Of a stretch of 64,000 nt of DNA, positions 32,518 through 41,348 are shown piece by piece (the first letter of the stretch is position 1; each line of letters opens with the position of its first letter). A program made the translations under genes and the position numbers. This stretch comes from Pseudoteredinibacter isoporae_A (GTDB taxonomy: Bacteria > Pseudomonadota > Gammaproteobacteria > Pseudomonadales > Cellvibrionaceae). Location of the stretch: assembly GCF_040372805.1 (NCBI RefSeq), contig NZ_BAABWJ010000006.1:1-64000 (forward strand). Direction: 5' to 3'. The notes beneath the pieces were generated by a model. The model saw only the letters and a list, made by a program, of their open reading frames with translations. It did no database searches and had not been told where the DNA came from.

Positions 32518-35500
32518 TTGTCTTTACAGTATCTCGCTAATATTCTTGTGCCCCGAATCAGCAGAGTGATGATCTGCCTGCTGCTGTGTACATACAGCAT
32601 CAGTAGCCAGAGTCGCACAGCCGATATATTTGATTTGGGCGCCCCCTACTTCGAAACCGTATTGCAGGGGAATTACGATCTCCCAACAATTACCGATCTG
32701 GCCCAGGGCCAAGATGGATTGATATGGATCGCCACCTACGAAGGCCTTTATCAATTTGATGGCTATCAGGTTATTCCGGCGCCCTACTTCAACGACAAGG
32801 CCGAGCAATTTCCCAATCATTGGGTCAGAAAAATTTCCGTAGGCCCACTGGGCAAAATCTGGGTGGGTACAGCGGCTTCGGGCCTGTACGTACTGGAACC
32901 TAGAAATCGTAGTTTCACACAATACGACATCAAAGCCGAACAACAGAACAGCTCTCCCTCTATCAACCGCATTATTCCACTGAACGGACAAGAAGCCTGG
33001 CTCGCCACCAGCCAAGGACTGTTTCGCTATCATTTAATCGTCGGCAAGCAACAGGCTTTCACCTCAGAAGACGATGGCCTGAGCGCAACCGTCATCAGCG
33101 CTCTATTACTGGATAACAATGGTCGACTGTGGTTTGGCAGCACCGCGGGTGTCGACCGCCTTAAAGCCGATGGGACAGGCATCGAAGCCATGTTCCGAGA
33201 TAACAACGACACGGACCTCAGCCAACAAACCCTCACAAAAATTTTTCAAAGCCGGGACGGCGCTTTCTGGTTTGGCACCTTTGGTAAAGGTGCCTACCGT
33301 CGAACGTTGTCCGGCCAGATCGAAAAGCTTGCGACCGACGACTGGGTAAAAGACATCATCCAACTGCCCAGTGGAGAAATATGGATCAGTACTGCTCGCA
33401 GCGGCATTCAAATTTTTGATGCGGCCAGTGGCCAACTAATCGGTTCGCATCGTCACAGTGAAAGCAGCGAAGCCAGTTTCGACAGCGACAATGCCGGTGC
33501 GTTTTTACTGGATCGCTCCGGCCTATTGTGGATTTCCACATTGGGCAAAGGCTTAAGCCGAATCAATATCGCCAACTATTTTTCCCGCAGTCTGGCACAC
33601 TCGCCTGGCGACCCCAAAAGCCTCAGCCACAACGACATCTATGCCATCTTTGAAGACCGAAGTGGCCTACTGTGGTTTTCAACTTACGGGAAAGGTATCG
33701 ACATTTTCGACCCCAATGAGGGCAAAGTGGATCGCATCCTGCCGGCCATTGGTGAAGCAGCCGCTTTGCAGGAAGGGACGGTAAAAGCGATTACCCAAAG
33801 CGTTGACGGCAGCATTTGGCTTGGCGGGCTCAATAGCGGATTGTACCGCATCAAAGACAGCAGTTTGGCCGACAAAACATTGGAACGCTTCACGACCAAA
33901 GATGGCCTGTTCTCCAATAAAATCTTCCGGCTCTTTCCTGAAGCCAGCGGTGATGTGCTCGTCGTCACCCGCCGAGGCATCAATCGTTTTGTTGAAAAAG
34001 ACAATCGCTTGGTCACCATTCGAGACAGTGAGTTTTCAAAAACTGCGGCGCTTTATTACAAAGCCTATATGAGTAATGGCGATCTTTGGCTCGGAGGTCC
34101 TGGCGCCCTGTTCTATTTACCCCAAGGCGGAGACCGTTTACACAGAGTGACACTCGACAATGCTCTGGCTGAACATTTGCAAAGCAATCGCATCCTCGCT
34201 TTGCATCGCGTAAATGACGATGAGGTTATCCTAGTCAGCCAGTCATCCTGGTTCCGCCTAAGCCTGAACCCTGAACTTATCTCGATTCAGAGCCAGAAGA
34301 TCCCCGGCGATACCTTCAATAATGTCGAGGCCTATCCTGGACCGGATGGCCGTTATTGGGGAGCAAATTTTGTCTTCGATTTCAAATCCGGAAAAACCCA
34401 ATTTCTAAGCCACGCCGATGGGGTTTATCACCGCATTCGTCGCCCTATGGCTTCGACCAAAACTCGTAAAGGCAGCTATATTTTTGGTGGTGCCAATGGC
34501 ATTAGCATTATTAAACCGGCCCAGTTCAAGACCTGGGATTACCAACCTCCATTGATCATTGATCGAATCGATATTGACGGTAAAGCATTAATGCATCCCG
34601 GAAATGCGCTATCGCTTGCCCCGAACAATCATGGTTTTTCAGTGAGCTTTTCCGCATTGGATTATTCTGACCCACATCGCATCATGTATGCCTATCGCCT
34701 ATTAGGCTATGACGAAAACTGGACGCATACGGATTCCGCCCGACGAATTGCCACCTACACCAACCTGAACCCGGGAGACTACGAACTTCAGGTACGCGCC
34801 AGCAACCGCTTAGGTGAATGGAGTCCAGAACAACTCAGCATCCCCGTCAGTATCGCGCCGGCCTGGTACGAAACGCTGATCTTTCGAATCACCGCCGCTG
34901 CTCTGAGTCTTGGCTTTCTGTATGTGCTGTTTTACCTCAGATTACGCCACCTTGAACATCGCCGCCGAGTGTTGGAACAAGTAGTGGATCAGCGTACCCA
35001 GGAATTGAGCGAGTCTCTTGATACCTTACAGCGTACCCAGGCTCAACTGGTGGCCAGCGAAAAACACGCCTCTCTGGGTCGACTGGTTCGCGGCATGGCC
35101 CACGAACTGAATACCCCGCTTGGTGTAGTGAGCATGGCTTCATCAGTTATCAGTGATTGCAGTCAGCAAAGCCTGAATGCAATGAGCGACAGCGAGATAA
35201 GCAGCCGCGAGCAACTGGCGCGCAAACTCAGCGGCGCTGAAAAACTGATGCAGAAAAACCTGCAGCGACTCAATCAGCTAATCAGCAATTTCAAACTGTT
35301 GGCCGGCGACGAGCACGAAGAAGAGCCACGTCAGATAGTGTTGCATGAGGTTCTGGAAAAGGTTTTGTCACAGTTACAAGGCCAGTTTATCGAACGAAAA
35401 ATCAAACTGTTTATTGATGGCCCGGAAGACTTTCAATTGCACTGCCGTGAAATCAGTCTCTTTCACGTGTTAAAGGAGCTGATTCAAAACGCCCTGGAAC

Positions 35501-35778
35501 ACGCCTTTGACACTGAGCAGGAAAATGCCGCCATTCACATCACTTATGAGGCAAGCGACGAACAACTACGAATTCGTATCAGTGACAACGGTCGAGGCAT
35601 CGAGCCTGAATTAATCGAAAAGGTATTTGACCCTTTTGTCGCAGCAAACGCCAATCATGTTGGACTGGGCCTGCACGCTGCATTCAACAACAGCAGCCAG
35701 CAGCTGAAAGGAGAAATCAGCTGCCAGAATCAAGAACAAGGTTGCCGCTTCGAGCTGTTAATACCTTTACAGGCATAG
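32518..35778 (+). CDS. Reg_prop/Y_Y_Y sensor histidine kinase
   Basis: A 1086-residue protein. After a signal peptide (about 1-33) come repeated propeller blades (for example GQDGLIWIATYEGLYQFDG, DRSGLLWFSTYGKGIDIFDP) to about residue 680, a Y_Y_Y domain (about 700-780), and one membrane helix (about 785-808). A coiled coil, HisKA domain with phospho-acceptor His862 in AHELNTPLG, and an HATPase domain with QNALEH and DNGRG (Asp1023) follow. It should sense a periplasmic ligand and phosphorylate a partner. Unlike hybrid two-component systems, it has no receiver or DNA-binding domain, and no response regulator is adjacent. The TTG start at 32518 is uncertain; ATG 32569 is another option. Confidence 0.9.
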   Translation: MSLQYLANILVPRISRVMICLLLCTYSISSQSRTADIFDLGAPYFETVLQGNYDLPTITDLAQGQDGLIWIATYEGLYQFDGYQVIPAPYFNDKAEQFPNHWVRKISVGPLGKIWVGTAASGLYVLEPRNRSFTQYDIKAEQQNSSPSINRIIPLNGQEAWLATSQGLFRYHLIVGKQQAFTSEDDGLSATVISALLLDNNGRLWFGSTAGVDRLKADGTGIEAMFRDNNDTDLSQQTLTKIFQSRDGAFWFGTFGKGAYRRTLSGQIEKLATDDWVKDIIQLPSGEIWISTARSGIQIFDAASGQLIGSHRHSESSEASFDSDNAGAFLLDRSGLLWISTLGKGLSRINIANYFSRSLAHSPGDPKSLSHNDIYAIFEDRSGLLWFSTYGKGIDIFDPNEGKVDRILPAIGEAAALQEGTVKAITQSVDGSIWLGGLNSGLYRIKDSSLADKTLERFTTKDGLFSNKIFRLFPEASGDVLVVTRRGINRFVEKDNRLVTIRDSEFSKTAALYYKAYMSNGDLWLGGPGALFYLPQGGDRLHRVTLDNALAEHLQSNRILALHRVNDDEVILVSQSSWFRLSLNPELISIQSQKIPGDTFNNVEAYPGPDGRYWGANFVFDFKSGKTQFLSHADGVYHRIRRPMASTKTRKGSYIFGGANGISIIKPAQFKTWDYQPPLIIDRIDIDGKALMHPGNALSLAPNNHGFSVSFSALDYSDPHRIMYAYRLLGYDENWTHTDSARRIATYTNLNPGDYELQVRASNRLGEWSPEQLSIPVSIAPAWYETLIFRITAAALSLGFLYVLFYLRLRHLEHRRRVLEQVVDQRTQELSESLDTLQRTQAQLVASEKHASLGRLVRGMAHELNTPLGVVSMASSVISDCSQQSLNAMSDSEISSREQLARKLSGAEKLMQKNLQRLNQLISNFKLLAGDEHEEEPRQIVLHEVLEKVLSQLQGQFIERKIKLFIDGPEDFQLHCREISLFHVLKELIQNALEHAFDTEQENAAIHITYEASDEQLRIRISDNGRGIEPELIEKVFDPFVAANANHVGLGLHAAFNNSSQQLKGEISCQNQEQGCRFELLIPLQA

Positions 35779-35801
35779 CGCCACGCGTTTAAGAGATTGG
35801 G

Positions 35802-36128
35802 TCAACCCACCGCGCAACGAATGCAATAGGCGGTATAGGGAACGATATTCAAACGTTCGATGGCAATGTCTTCACCACAGCGCTCACAGTGGCCATAGCT
35901 CCCAGCTTCGATTCGGCGCAACGATTGTTTGATTTGCGCCAGCTCATTGCTGACTTCACAACCAATCGCCTCTAATACCTCATCGTTTTCTCGCTCTACG
36001 GCTTGCTCTGCGAAGTCCGCAGACAGAGGGTCATTCCGGTGGCTGACATGCTCTTCCACTCTGGCTAAACGGCCTTCCAATTCTGCCTGCCGGGCCAGTA
36101 GCTGATCTCGAATTTGCTCTAGAGACAT
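35802..36128 (-). CDS. DksA/TraR-family zinc-finger protein
   Basis: A 108-residue protein with an N-terminal coiled coil and C-terminal four-cysteine zinc finger (CERCGEDI ... YCIRC). LRRIEAGSYGHCERCGEDI is the standard DksA/TraR motif. It is shorter than DksA (about 150 residues), and lacks the DksA coiled-coil tip DxxDxA; NDPLSADFAEQA resembles the YbiI/short-type group. It may bind RNA polymerase's secondary channel. I chose ATG 36128 over an upstream ATG. Confidence 0.85.
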   Translation of the reverse strand: MSLEQIRDQLLARQAELEGRLARVEEHVSHRNDPLSADFAEQAVERENDEVLEAIGCEVSNELAQIKQSLRRIEAGSYGHCERCGEDIAIERLNIVPYTAYCIRCAVG

Positions 36129-36247
36129 AATCTCAATCCTCGGCTGCCTTGTTTCAATATTCATGAAAACAAGACTAAAGCATAGCAAAGATCGAGATTT
36201 TGATATAAATCAGAAAGACAGGCGCCAATGGCAGGCGCCCGGAAAAC

Positions 36248-37423
36248 TTACTTGGTGAGGAATTTGATGCCTTCGTCCAGGCCTTCCAAAGTCAGTGGGT
36301 ACATATGGCCATCAACCAGATCCTTGATCATATCGATGGTCTGAGTGTACCGCCAATATTTCTTCGCCGTGGGATTCAACCAAATCACCTTGTCGAAAGT
36401 TTCCGTAAGACGGTTCATCCACACATAGCCCGCCTCTTCGTTCATGTACTCAACACTGCCGTACTGGCTGGTCACTTCATAAGGCGCCATAGATGCATCA
36501 CCAATAAAAATGACCTTATAGTCGCTGCTGTAGGTGTGCAGAACATCAAACAAAGACGTTGTTTCCGAATTGCGGCGCATATTATCTTTCCATACCGCAT
36601 CGTAGATGAAGTTGTGGAAGTAGAAATACTCCATGTGCTTGAATTCAGTCTTACAGGCCGAGAACAGTTCTTCGCACAAACGAACATAGGGATCCATTGA
36701 ACCGCCCACATCGAAGAACAGCAAAACCTTCACAGCGTTGTGGCGTTCCGGCACCATTTTGATGTCGAGAAGGCCCGCATTGCGAGCAGTTGAGCGAATG
36801 GTATCGTCTAGATCAAGCTCATCTTCGGCGCCCTGACGAGCAAACTTACGCAGTTTGCGCAGAGCCATCTTGATGTTACGCGTGCCGAGTTCTACTTCAT
36901 CGTCCAGGTTTTTAAACTCGCGTTTTTCCCAAACCTTGGTTGCGCGCTTATTGCGGCTTTCGCCTCCCACCCGAATACCTTCGGGGTTATACCCACTGTG
37001 GCCAAAAGGTGAGGTACCGCCGGTTCCAATCCATTTATTTCCGCCTTCATGGCGTTTTTTCTGTTCTTCAAGGCGCTTTTTAAATTCTTCAATAAGCTTT
37101 TCAAGACCACCGAGAGATTCGATTTGGGCTTTCTCTTCCTCGGAAAGGTTTTTAATGAATTCCGAACGTAACCAATCTTCCGGGATCAGAGCTTCAATAA
37201 TATCGTCAAGGCCATCCAGGTCTTTAAAGTACGCCCCGAAAGCTCGATCAAACTTATCAAAGTGTTTTTCGTCTTTAATCAGACAAGTGCGCGACAGGAG
37301 ATAGAAATCGTCGATGCTACCAAAGGCCAGATGTTTTTCCATCGCCTCCAGCAGAACCAATAATTCCTTAATCGAGACTGGCACATTGGCATTGCGCAAG
37401 CCATAAAAAAAGTTAACCAGCAT
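36248..37423 (-). CDS. VWA-domain (CoxE-like) protein paired with MoxR
   Basis: A 391-residue protein with the CoxE-like VWA arrangement. A helical N-terminus (NVPVSIKELLVLLEAMEKH) is followed by a charged middle with EFKKRLEEQKKRHEGG, and a VWA domain from about residue 225. The MIDAS sequence is FFDVGGSMDPYV, in which glycine replaces the first serine of DxSxS, so metal binding may be altered. It lies 52 bp downstream of the MoxR ATPase gene; such pairs act as chaperone-like complexes on unknown clients. Confidence 0.86.
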   Translation of the reverse strand: MLVNFFYGLRNANVPVSIKELLVLLEAMEKHLAFGSIDDFYLLSRTCLIKDEKHFDKFDRAFGAYFKDLDGLDDIIEALIPEDWLRSEFIKNLSEEEKAQIESLGGLEKLIEEFKKRLEEQKKRHEGGNKWIGTGGTSPFGHSGYNPEGIRVGGESRNKRATKVWEKREFKNLDDEVELGTRNIKMALRKLRKFARQGAEDELDLDDTIRSTARNAGLLDIKMVPERHNAVKVLLFFDVGGSMDPYVRLCEELFSACKTEFKHMEYFYFHNFIYDAVWKDNMRRNSETTSLFDVLHTYSSDYKVIFIGDASMAPYEVTSQYGSVEYMNEEAGYVWMNRLTETFDKVIWLNPTAKKYWRYTQTIDMIKDLVDGHMYPLTLEGLDEGIKFLTK

Positions 37424-37475
37424 GCATGCAACCTTTTGGCATTAATGTTTGGCGTTGTTCGTGAAAAAGCCGCTA

Positions 37476-38321
37476 TTAGCGGCTCTCACGGCGCACCATA
37501 AAGGCCAGGCGTTCCAACATGTGGACATCCTGCTCGTTCTTAAGCAAGGCACCATACAATGGCGGAATGGCTTTGCTGGCATCGCGGTTTTTCAACACTT
37601 CATCAGGGATATCATCGGCCAACAACAGTTTCAACCAATCAATCAGCTCTGACGTCGAAGGTTTTTTCTTCAAACCTGGCACTTTGCGCACATCGAAGAA
37701 AATATCCAGCGCTTCGTTCACAAGATCGCTTTTGATACTTGGATAGTGAACATCAATGATTTGCATCATCGTATCGCGATCCGGGAAATTGATGTAGTGG
37801 AAGAAACAGCGACGCAGGAATGCATCGGGAAGCTCTTTTTCATTGTTACTGGTAATAATTACGATCGGGCGCTTTTTCGCCTTAATGGTTTCACCAGTTT
37901 CATAGACGAAGAATTCCATTTTATCGATCTCAACCAGCAAATCGTTCGGGAATTCAATATCCGCCTTATCGATTTCATCGATCAGCAATACAACTTGCTC
38001 ATCTGCTTCGAAGGCTTCCCAGAGTTTCCCCTTTTTGATGTAGTTCTTAATGTCGTGGACTTTGTCATCACCCAACTGTGAATCACGCAAACGGGAAACC
38101 GCATCGTATTCATACAAGCCCTGCTGGGCTTTCGTGGTCGACTTGATATGCCACTGAATCAGGCGCATGCCCAAAGACCCGGCAACCTCTTCCGCCAACA
38201 TGGTTTTGCCGGTACCCGGCTCACCCTTGATCAGGAGCGGGCGCTCCAGGGTCACTGCCGCATTGACTGCCATGCGTAAATCATCGGTGGCAACGTATTT
38301 ATCGGTACCTGTAAAACTCAT
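37476..38321 (-). CDS. MoxR-family AAA+ ATPase
   Basis: The 281-residue protein has Walker A GEPGTGKT (33-40), Walker B VVLLIDEIDKAD, sensor-1 region IVITSNNEKELPDAFLRRC and the MoxR-type FDVRKVPGLKKKPSTSELIDW end. It should remodel a partner together with the VWA protein encoded next. I chose ATG 38321 (MSFTGTDKYVA) with GGGAG upstream, over the frame start at 38342. Confidence 0.92.
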   Translation of the reverse strand: MSFTGTDKYVATDDLRMAVNAAVTLERPLLIKGEPGTGKTMLAEEVAGSLGMRLIQWHIKSTTKAQQGLYEYDAVSRLRDSQLGDDKVHDIKNYIKKGKLWEAFEADEQVVLLIDEIDKADIEFPNDLLVEIDKMEFFVYETGETIKAKKRPIVIITSNNEKELPDAFLRRCFFHYINFPDRDTMMQIIDVHYPSIKSDLVNEALDIFFDVRKVPGLKKKPSTSELIDWLKLLLADDIPDEVLKNRDASKAIPPLYGALLKNEQDVHMLERLAFMVRRESR

Positions 38322-38342
38322 ACTTTCACTCCCAAGGGGCAT

Positions 38343-38645
38343 AACTGTGTCGATTCATTGCTGGCAGATACTAACACAGGCTATAAAAGCCCCGCAGTGG
38401 CAAAAAACATCATGGCTTTGGTGAAAAGCGCCAAGGCAGAATCGCCCATAAATCAGGGAGTAGAAGGAAAAATGCCATAAAACACGCCGATATCGCAGAA
38501 AGGTGCGAAACTCGGAAGACGCCTAAATCAACAAAAATAGAGATTAACGTGAAGAGTAAGCTGTAAATCGATGTCGTTTATTGGGAATGTAGAGGGGCAT
38601 GGCCCGGAGCGACCATGTTAACGCAGCCTGAAAAGGATCTATTGC
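38343..38645. other. Intergenic stretch with no recognised feature
   Basis: About 300 bp between the moxR start and the end of the ArsR-type gene. It presumably contains the moxR promoter. I see no small gene, clear terminator or repeat. Confidence 0.5.
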
Positions 38646-38942
38646 CTAGGGGCAGAAGATCTCTTTCAACACCCCAATCACTTTCAGTGCCTTTTCGCCT
38701 TCAAGGCGATAATAAATGGTCTGAGCCTCACGGCGAGTAGCCACAAGCTTGGCCTCTCTCAGCCACGCAAGGTGCTGAGAGAGCGCTGACTGGCTAATGT
38801 CGATGTGCGCGTTCAGTTCGCTCACCGACAATTCTTTATCCGCTAGAGTACACAAGATCAGCAAACGCTTTTCGTTCGCCAAGCTTTTTAAGAAAGACGA
38901 TGCCTCACGGGCATTGTCCTGCATTGCTGAGAGATCCATCAT
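38646..38942 (-). CDS. BigR/YgaV-like ArsR-family persulfide-sensing repressor
   Basis: A 98-residue winged-helix protein. It has the two cysteines used for persulfide sensing in BigR, SqrR and YgaV: Cys31 in RLLILCTLADKELSVSEL and Cys97 in LKEIFCP. The recognition region ISQSALSQHLAWLREAKLVATRREAQTIYYRL matches those proteins closely. It should repress its own operon until sulfide or polysulfide forms a disulfide or tetrasulfide link between the cysteines. It lies 5 bp downstream of the sulfurtransferase lipoprotein gene. Confidence 0.85.
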   Translation of the reverse strand: MMDLSAMQDNAREASSFLKSLANEKRLLILCTLADKELSVSELNAHIDISQSALSQHLAWLREAKLVATRREAQTIYYRLEGEKALKVIGVLKEIFCP

Positions 38943-38947
38943 ATGTT

Positions 38948-39535
38948 CTATTCTTTTGTAATTGATGCTCTTACCGCTTTTTCAAAACCGGACTTCATCC
39001 CCATGGCTCGTCCCTGCTCTATGGCAAGCTCTGCGTCGACGCCATTACTGATCTGGTACAAAGACCACACCATACCAACACGATTTCCGGAGCGGCAGTG
39101 CAATAATACCTTTTCACCCTTGGCTGCTGCAAAAACTTGGGCAAACTTTTCCTGGGCCTCTGGAGATGCCAGCTCTCTGCCCAAGGGGATATTGACGTAA
39201 TTCACTCCAAGTGCCGACAGGGCTTCCTGCTCCTGAATCAGACCTTCACTGGGCTTACGAAAATCAATAACGGTTGCAACGCCCTTGGCCGCAAAGCGTT
39301 TCAGTTGTTCACGGCTGGGTAAACCTCCCGCATAAATCGGCCCCAGTTGTTGAAAACCCGCGATGTCTGAAGGCTGCACAGCCGCTTGAAACACCGCTTC
39401 TTGCTCTGATGCCAACTTCTGACCTTGGCTCCCCCCGCAAGCGGCAAGCAGGACGGAAACCATACTGAGCACCACAACGGTCAACCGCCTAACGCTGACG
39501 ACACCTGAAAATAACTGCGACATACCTAACAACAT
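38948..39535 (-). CDS. Lipoprotein with DUF442/rhodanese-type sulfurtransferase domain
   Basis: The 195-residue product has a lipobox LLAAC with lipidation at Cys33. A domain of the beta-lactamase-hydrolase-like/phosphatase-like (DUF442) fold follows from about 50. The active loop is HCRSGNRVG with Cys147, a C-R-x-G-x-R pattern like that of rhodaneses and not the CX5R of phosphatases. It likely handles sulfane sulfur in the periplasm or at the membrane. In Blh proteins this domain is fused to a persulfide dioxygenase; here it is alone and lipidated. ATG 39535 has AGGG upstream. Confidence 0.8.
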   Translation of the reverse strand: MLLGMSQLFSGVVSVRRLTVVVLSMVSVLLAACGGSQGQKLASEQEAVFQAAVQPSDIAGFQQLGPIYAGGLPSREQLKRFAAKGVATVIDFRKPSEGLIQEQEALSALGVNYVNIPLGRELASPEAQEKFAQVFAAAKGEKVLLHCRSGNRVGMVWSLYQISNGVDAELAIEQGRAMGMKSGFEKAVRASITKE

Positions 39536-39587
39536 AACACTGCCCTCTCATCTGTTTACATAAGCCGACTCGGCCAAACAGCTTTAT

Positions 39588-39603
39588 ATTAGCAGAATCT
39601 AAT
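39588..39603. promoter_or_regulatory. Operator of the BigR-like unit
   Basis: A perfect inverted repeat ATTAG-N6-CTAAT, flanked by AT-rich partial symmetry, lies directly downstream of the -10 box. It covers the expected transcription start, a good repressor position. Confidence 0.62.
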
Positions 39604-39632
39604 TATATAAGTAGTATTTTTCCTAGAGTCAA
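39604..39632 (-). promoter_or_regulatory. Promoter of the lipoprotein-bigR operon
   Basis: On the minus strand TTGACT (39632-39627), a 17-bp spacer and TATATA (39609-39604). The operator at 39588-39603 abuts it. Confidence 0.68.
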
Positions 39633-39667
39633 ATCCCAAAATGGCATGTGATACGTAGAAGGAGGGT

Positions 39668-40126
39668 TTATTCGGTGCCCTTACGGCTCATCAGCAAAAC
39701 CTTACGCCCTTGCTGGAGAAGGCGCTGCTGGCCCTCCCGAATGGCTTTCGGAATAGTGTCATTCGGCGCGGGACATTCAAAGCCGGCATGACCATAAAAC
39801 GCCTTCAGATGATCAAAGGGGTAACAGTAGACCGGCCGGTCGAAACTCGCGCCTAAAGCCTCGAGAAATCGTTTGCCCAATCCCTGGCCCTGTAATTCAG
39901 GCAACACACACATGGCTCGCAGGAATAACCAGTCCTCCTGATCAAAGGATTTCGGCATCAACTTTACGGCCGCAACAATATGTCCCTCTTGACGCAAACA
40001 ATAGACCCGCTCACCACGGCCCGCTTTCGCCGGATACCGGCAACGCTTATAAAAGCGATTAACCAGAGGCAAGCTCAGCGTATCCATCAGAACACATTCA
40101 ATGCTGTCACATTCCTTAAAGGTCAT
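39668..40126 (-). CDS. GNAT-family N-acetyltransferase
   Basis: A 152-residue GNAT protein. AAVKLMPKSFDQEDWLFLRAMCVLPELQGQGLGKRFLEAL contains the core acetyl-CoA motif (LPELQGQGLGKRF, where Q/G-x-G-x-G/A binds the pyrophosphate), and FYGHAGFE the usual end. The substrate cannot be inferred. It lies 17 bp after tapT and ends with a short gap before the BigR unit. Confidence 0.85.
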   Translation of the reverse strand: MTFKECDSIECVLMDTLSLPLVNRFYKRCRYPAKAGRGERVYCLRQEGHIVAAVKLMPKSFDQEDWLFLRAMCVLPELQGQGLGKRFLEALGASFDRPVYCYPFDHLKAFYGHAGFECPAPNDTIPKAIREGQQRLLQQGRKVLLMSRKGTE

Positions 40127-40143
40127 AAGATAACCCCCTGCGT

Positions 40144-40857
40144 TCAGTTCGCTTGACCAACATCAAAGGCATCAATATCGAGAGAATCAATATGGCGTGG
40201 GCGATGGTTACTGCGGCTGGCCAATACGTGCTCGCTGAATGCATCATAGGCCTGCAATAAGTCACGGGCGACTTGTTTTTCCTTAAGCTGCCATAGCAAT
40301 AAGGCAATCGCCTGAGCAGAGCAAAAACCCTCAGCTTGTTGATTGCGGCGCAATTTAAATGTGTTTAACGGGAACGCATCATCGGCTTGCAACTCATAGC
40401 AGGGCAAATGCTGCAGCGTGTTCGATTGCCGATACATTTTCCGAGCTTGCTGCCAGCTGCCATCCAACAGGACAAACGAGCGCCCGGACAATTGAGTCTT
40501 CGTAAGCATGGGGTGCGCGCAGCCAGGCTCACCGCGATAAGTATCAGCCAGACGAGCGGGCCACAGGAGCACAGGCAAACAATCCTGAGTAGGCTCAATC
40601 AATCTATCGGAATGAAAGATCGCTTCCGTTCTTTGCCAAATCTGCATCGCACTGTTCGGTAGGGCCTTCCACAGCAAGAGCGCAGTATTACTGTCTTTTT
40701 TTAATTCTTCGCGGTGCGCAATGATGTTCAGCTTCAAATCACTGTTTAGTTTTGGCCAGCGCTCACAAAAGCAGGCCATTTTGCGCAAACGACAAAAGCG
40801 ACAGCGCGATTCGTCTTCAGACAAGACCAGGGGTGCCTTTAAGGGACGGTCAAGCAT
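40144..40857 (-). CDS. tapT: DTW-domain tRNA-uridine aminocarboxypropyltransferase
   Basis: The 237-residue product has an N-terminal zinc-binding-like cluster (CRFCRLRKMACFCERW), the catalytic-region LLDGSWQQARKMYRQS (DGSW is the DxTW-type motif) and KLRRNQQAEGFCSAQAIA, all typical of DTW/TapT proteins. It should add the aminocarboxypropyl group from SAM to U47 of tRNAs (acp3U). The neighbouring cmoM also modifies tRNA. Confidence 0.88.
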   Translation of the reverse strand: MLDRPLKAPLVLSEDESRCRFCRLRKMACFCERWPKLNSDLKLNIIAHREELKKDSNTALLLWKALPNSAMQIWQRTEAIFHSDRLIEPTQDCLPVLLWPARLADTYRGEPGCAHPMLTKTQLSGRSFVLLDGSWQQARKMYRQSNTLQHLPCYELQADDAFPLNTFKLRRNQQAEGFCSAQAIALLLWQLKEKQVARDLLQAYDAFSEHVLASRSNHRPRHIDSLDIDAFDVGQAN

Positions 40858-40862
40858 TCCAA

Positions 40863-41288
40863 CTAATCCTGCTCCCAGTATTTTTGCATTTCGTAAAACA
40901 GAAACGATGCGCTCCAGGTAACCAGCACCAGTCCGGTTAAGGATTCGATCCCCGTGAGATAACGCACCATTCCCCTGGGTTCAATATCACCAAAACCCAG
41001 GGTCGTATAACTCGTAAACGAAAAATACACGCAATCCATAAAGCTGTTATTGAAAGCGCCTTGGAAACTGCCCCAAGCTGGATCCTGGATCATCCAGTAG
41101 TAAACCGCGGCGAAGATCCAGATTTCTATGGCGTGCGCAACCAAGGCACCAAGAACCCCCATCGCAATTCGGTAACGATGGATAATGCGCAACATAGGCA
41201 GCAGTCGAGAGAGCGCCCTGAGAATTTCGTAGTGAATCATCACCACCAAGGCAACAGTCAAACAATTAACGGTAATAAACGATAGCAA
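40863..41288 (-). CDS. Two-helix potassium channel family protein
   Basis: A 141-residue membrane protein with a pore loop FTSYTTLGFGDIEP. The selectivity filter TTLGFGD (95-101) has the TxGFGD form. Two or three helices surround it (residues 1-20, 43-66 and 108-130). No RCK domain is attached. It should form a tetrameric cation channel, perhaps K+. It lies 5 bp upstream of tapT, so probably in the same transcript. Confidence 0.85.
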   Translation of the reverse strand: MLSFITVNCLTVALVVMIHYEILRALSRLLPMLRIIHRYRIAMGVLGALVAHAIEIWIFAAVYYWMIQDPAWGSFQGAFNNSFMDCVYFSFTSYTTLGFGDIEPRGMVRYLTGIESLTGLVLVTWSASFLFYEMQKYWEQD

Positions 41289-41348
41289 GGCTCTGACTCA
41301 CGTTAAGCAATCCTGCAAGTTTAGCAGATATTCCCCACCACTCAGAAA

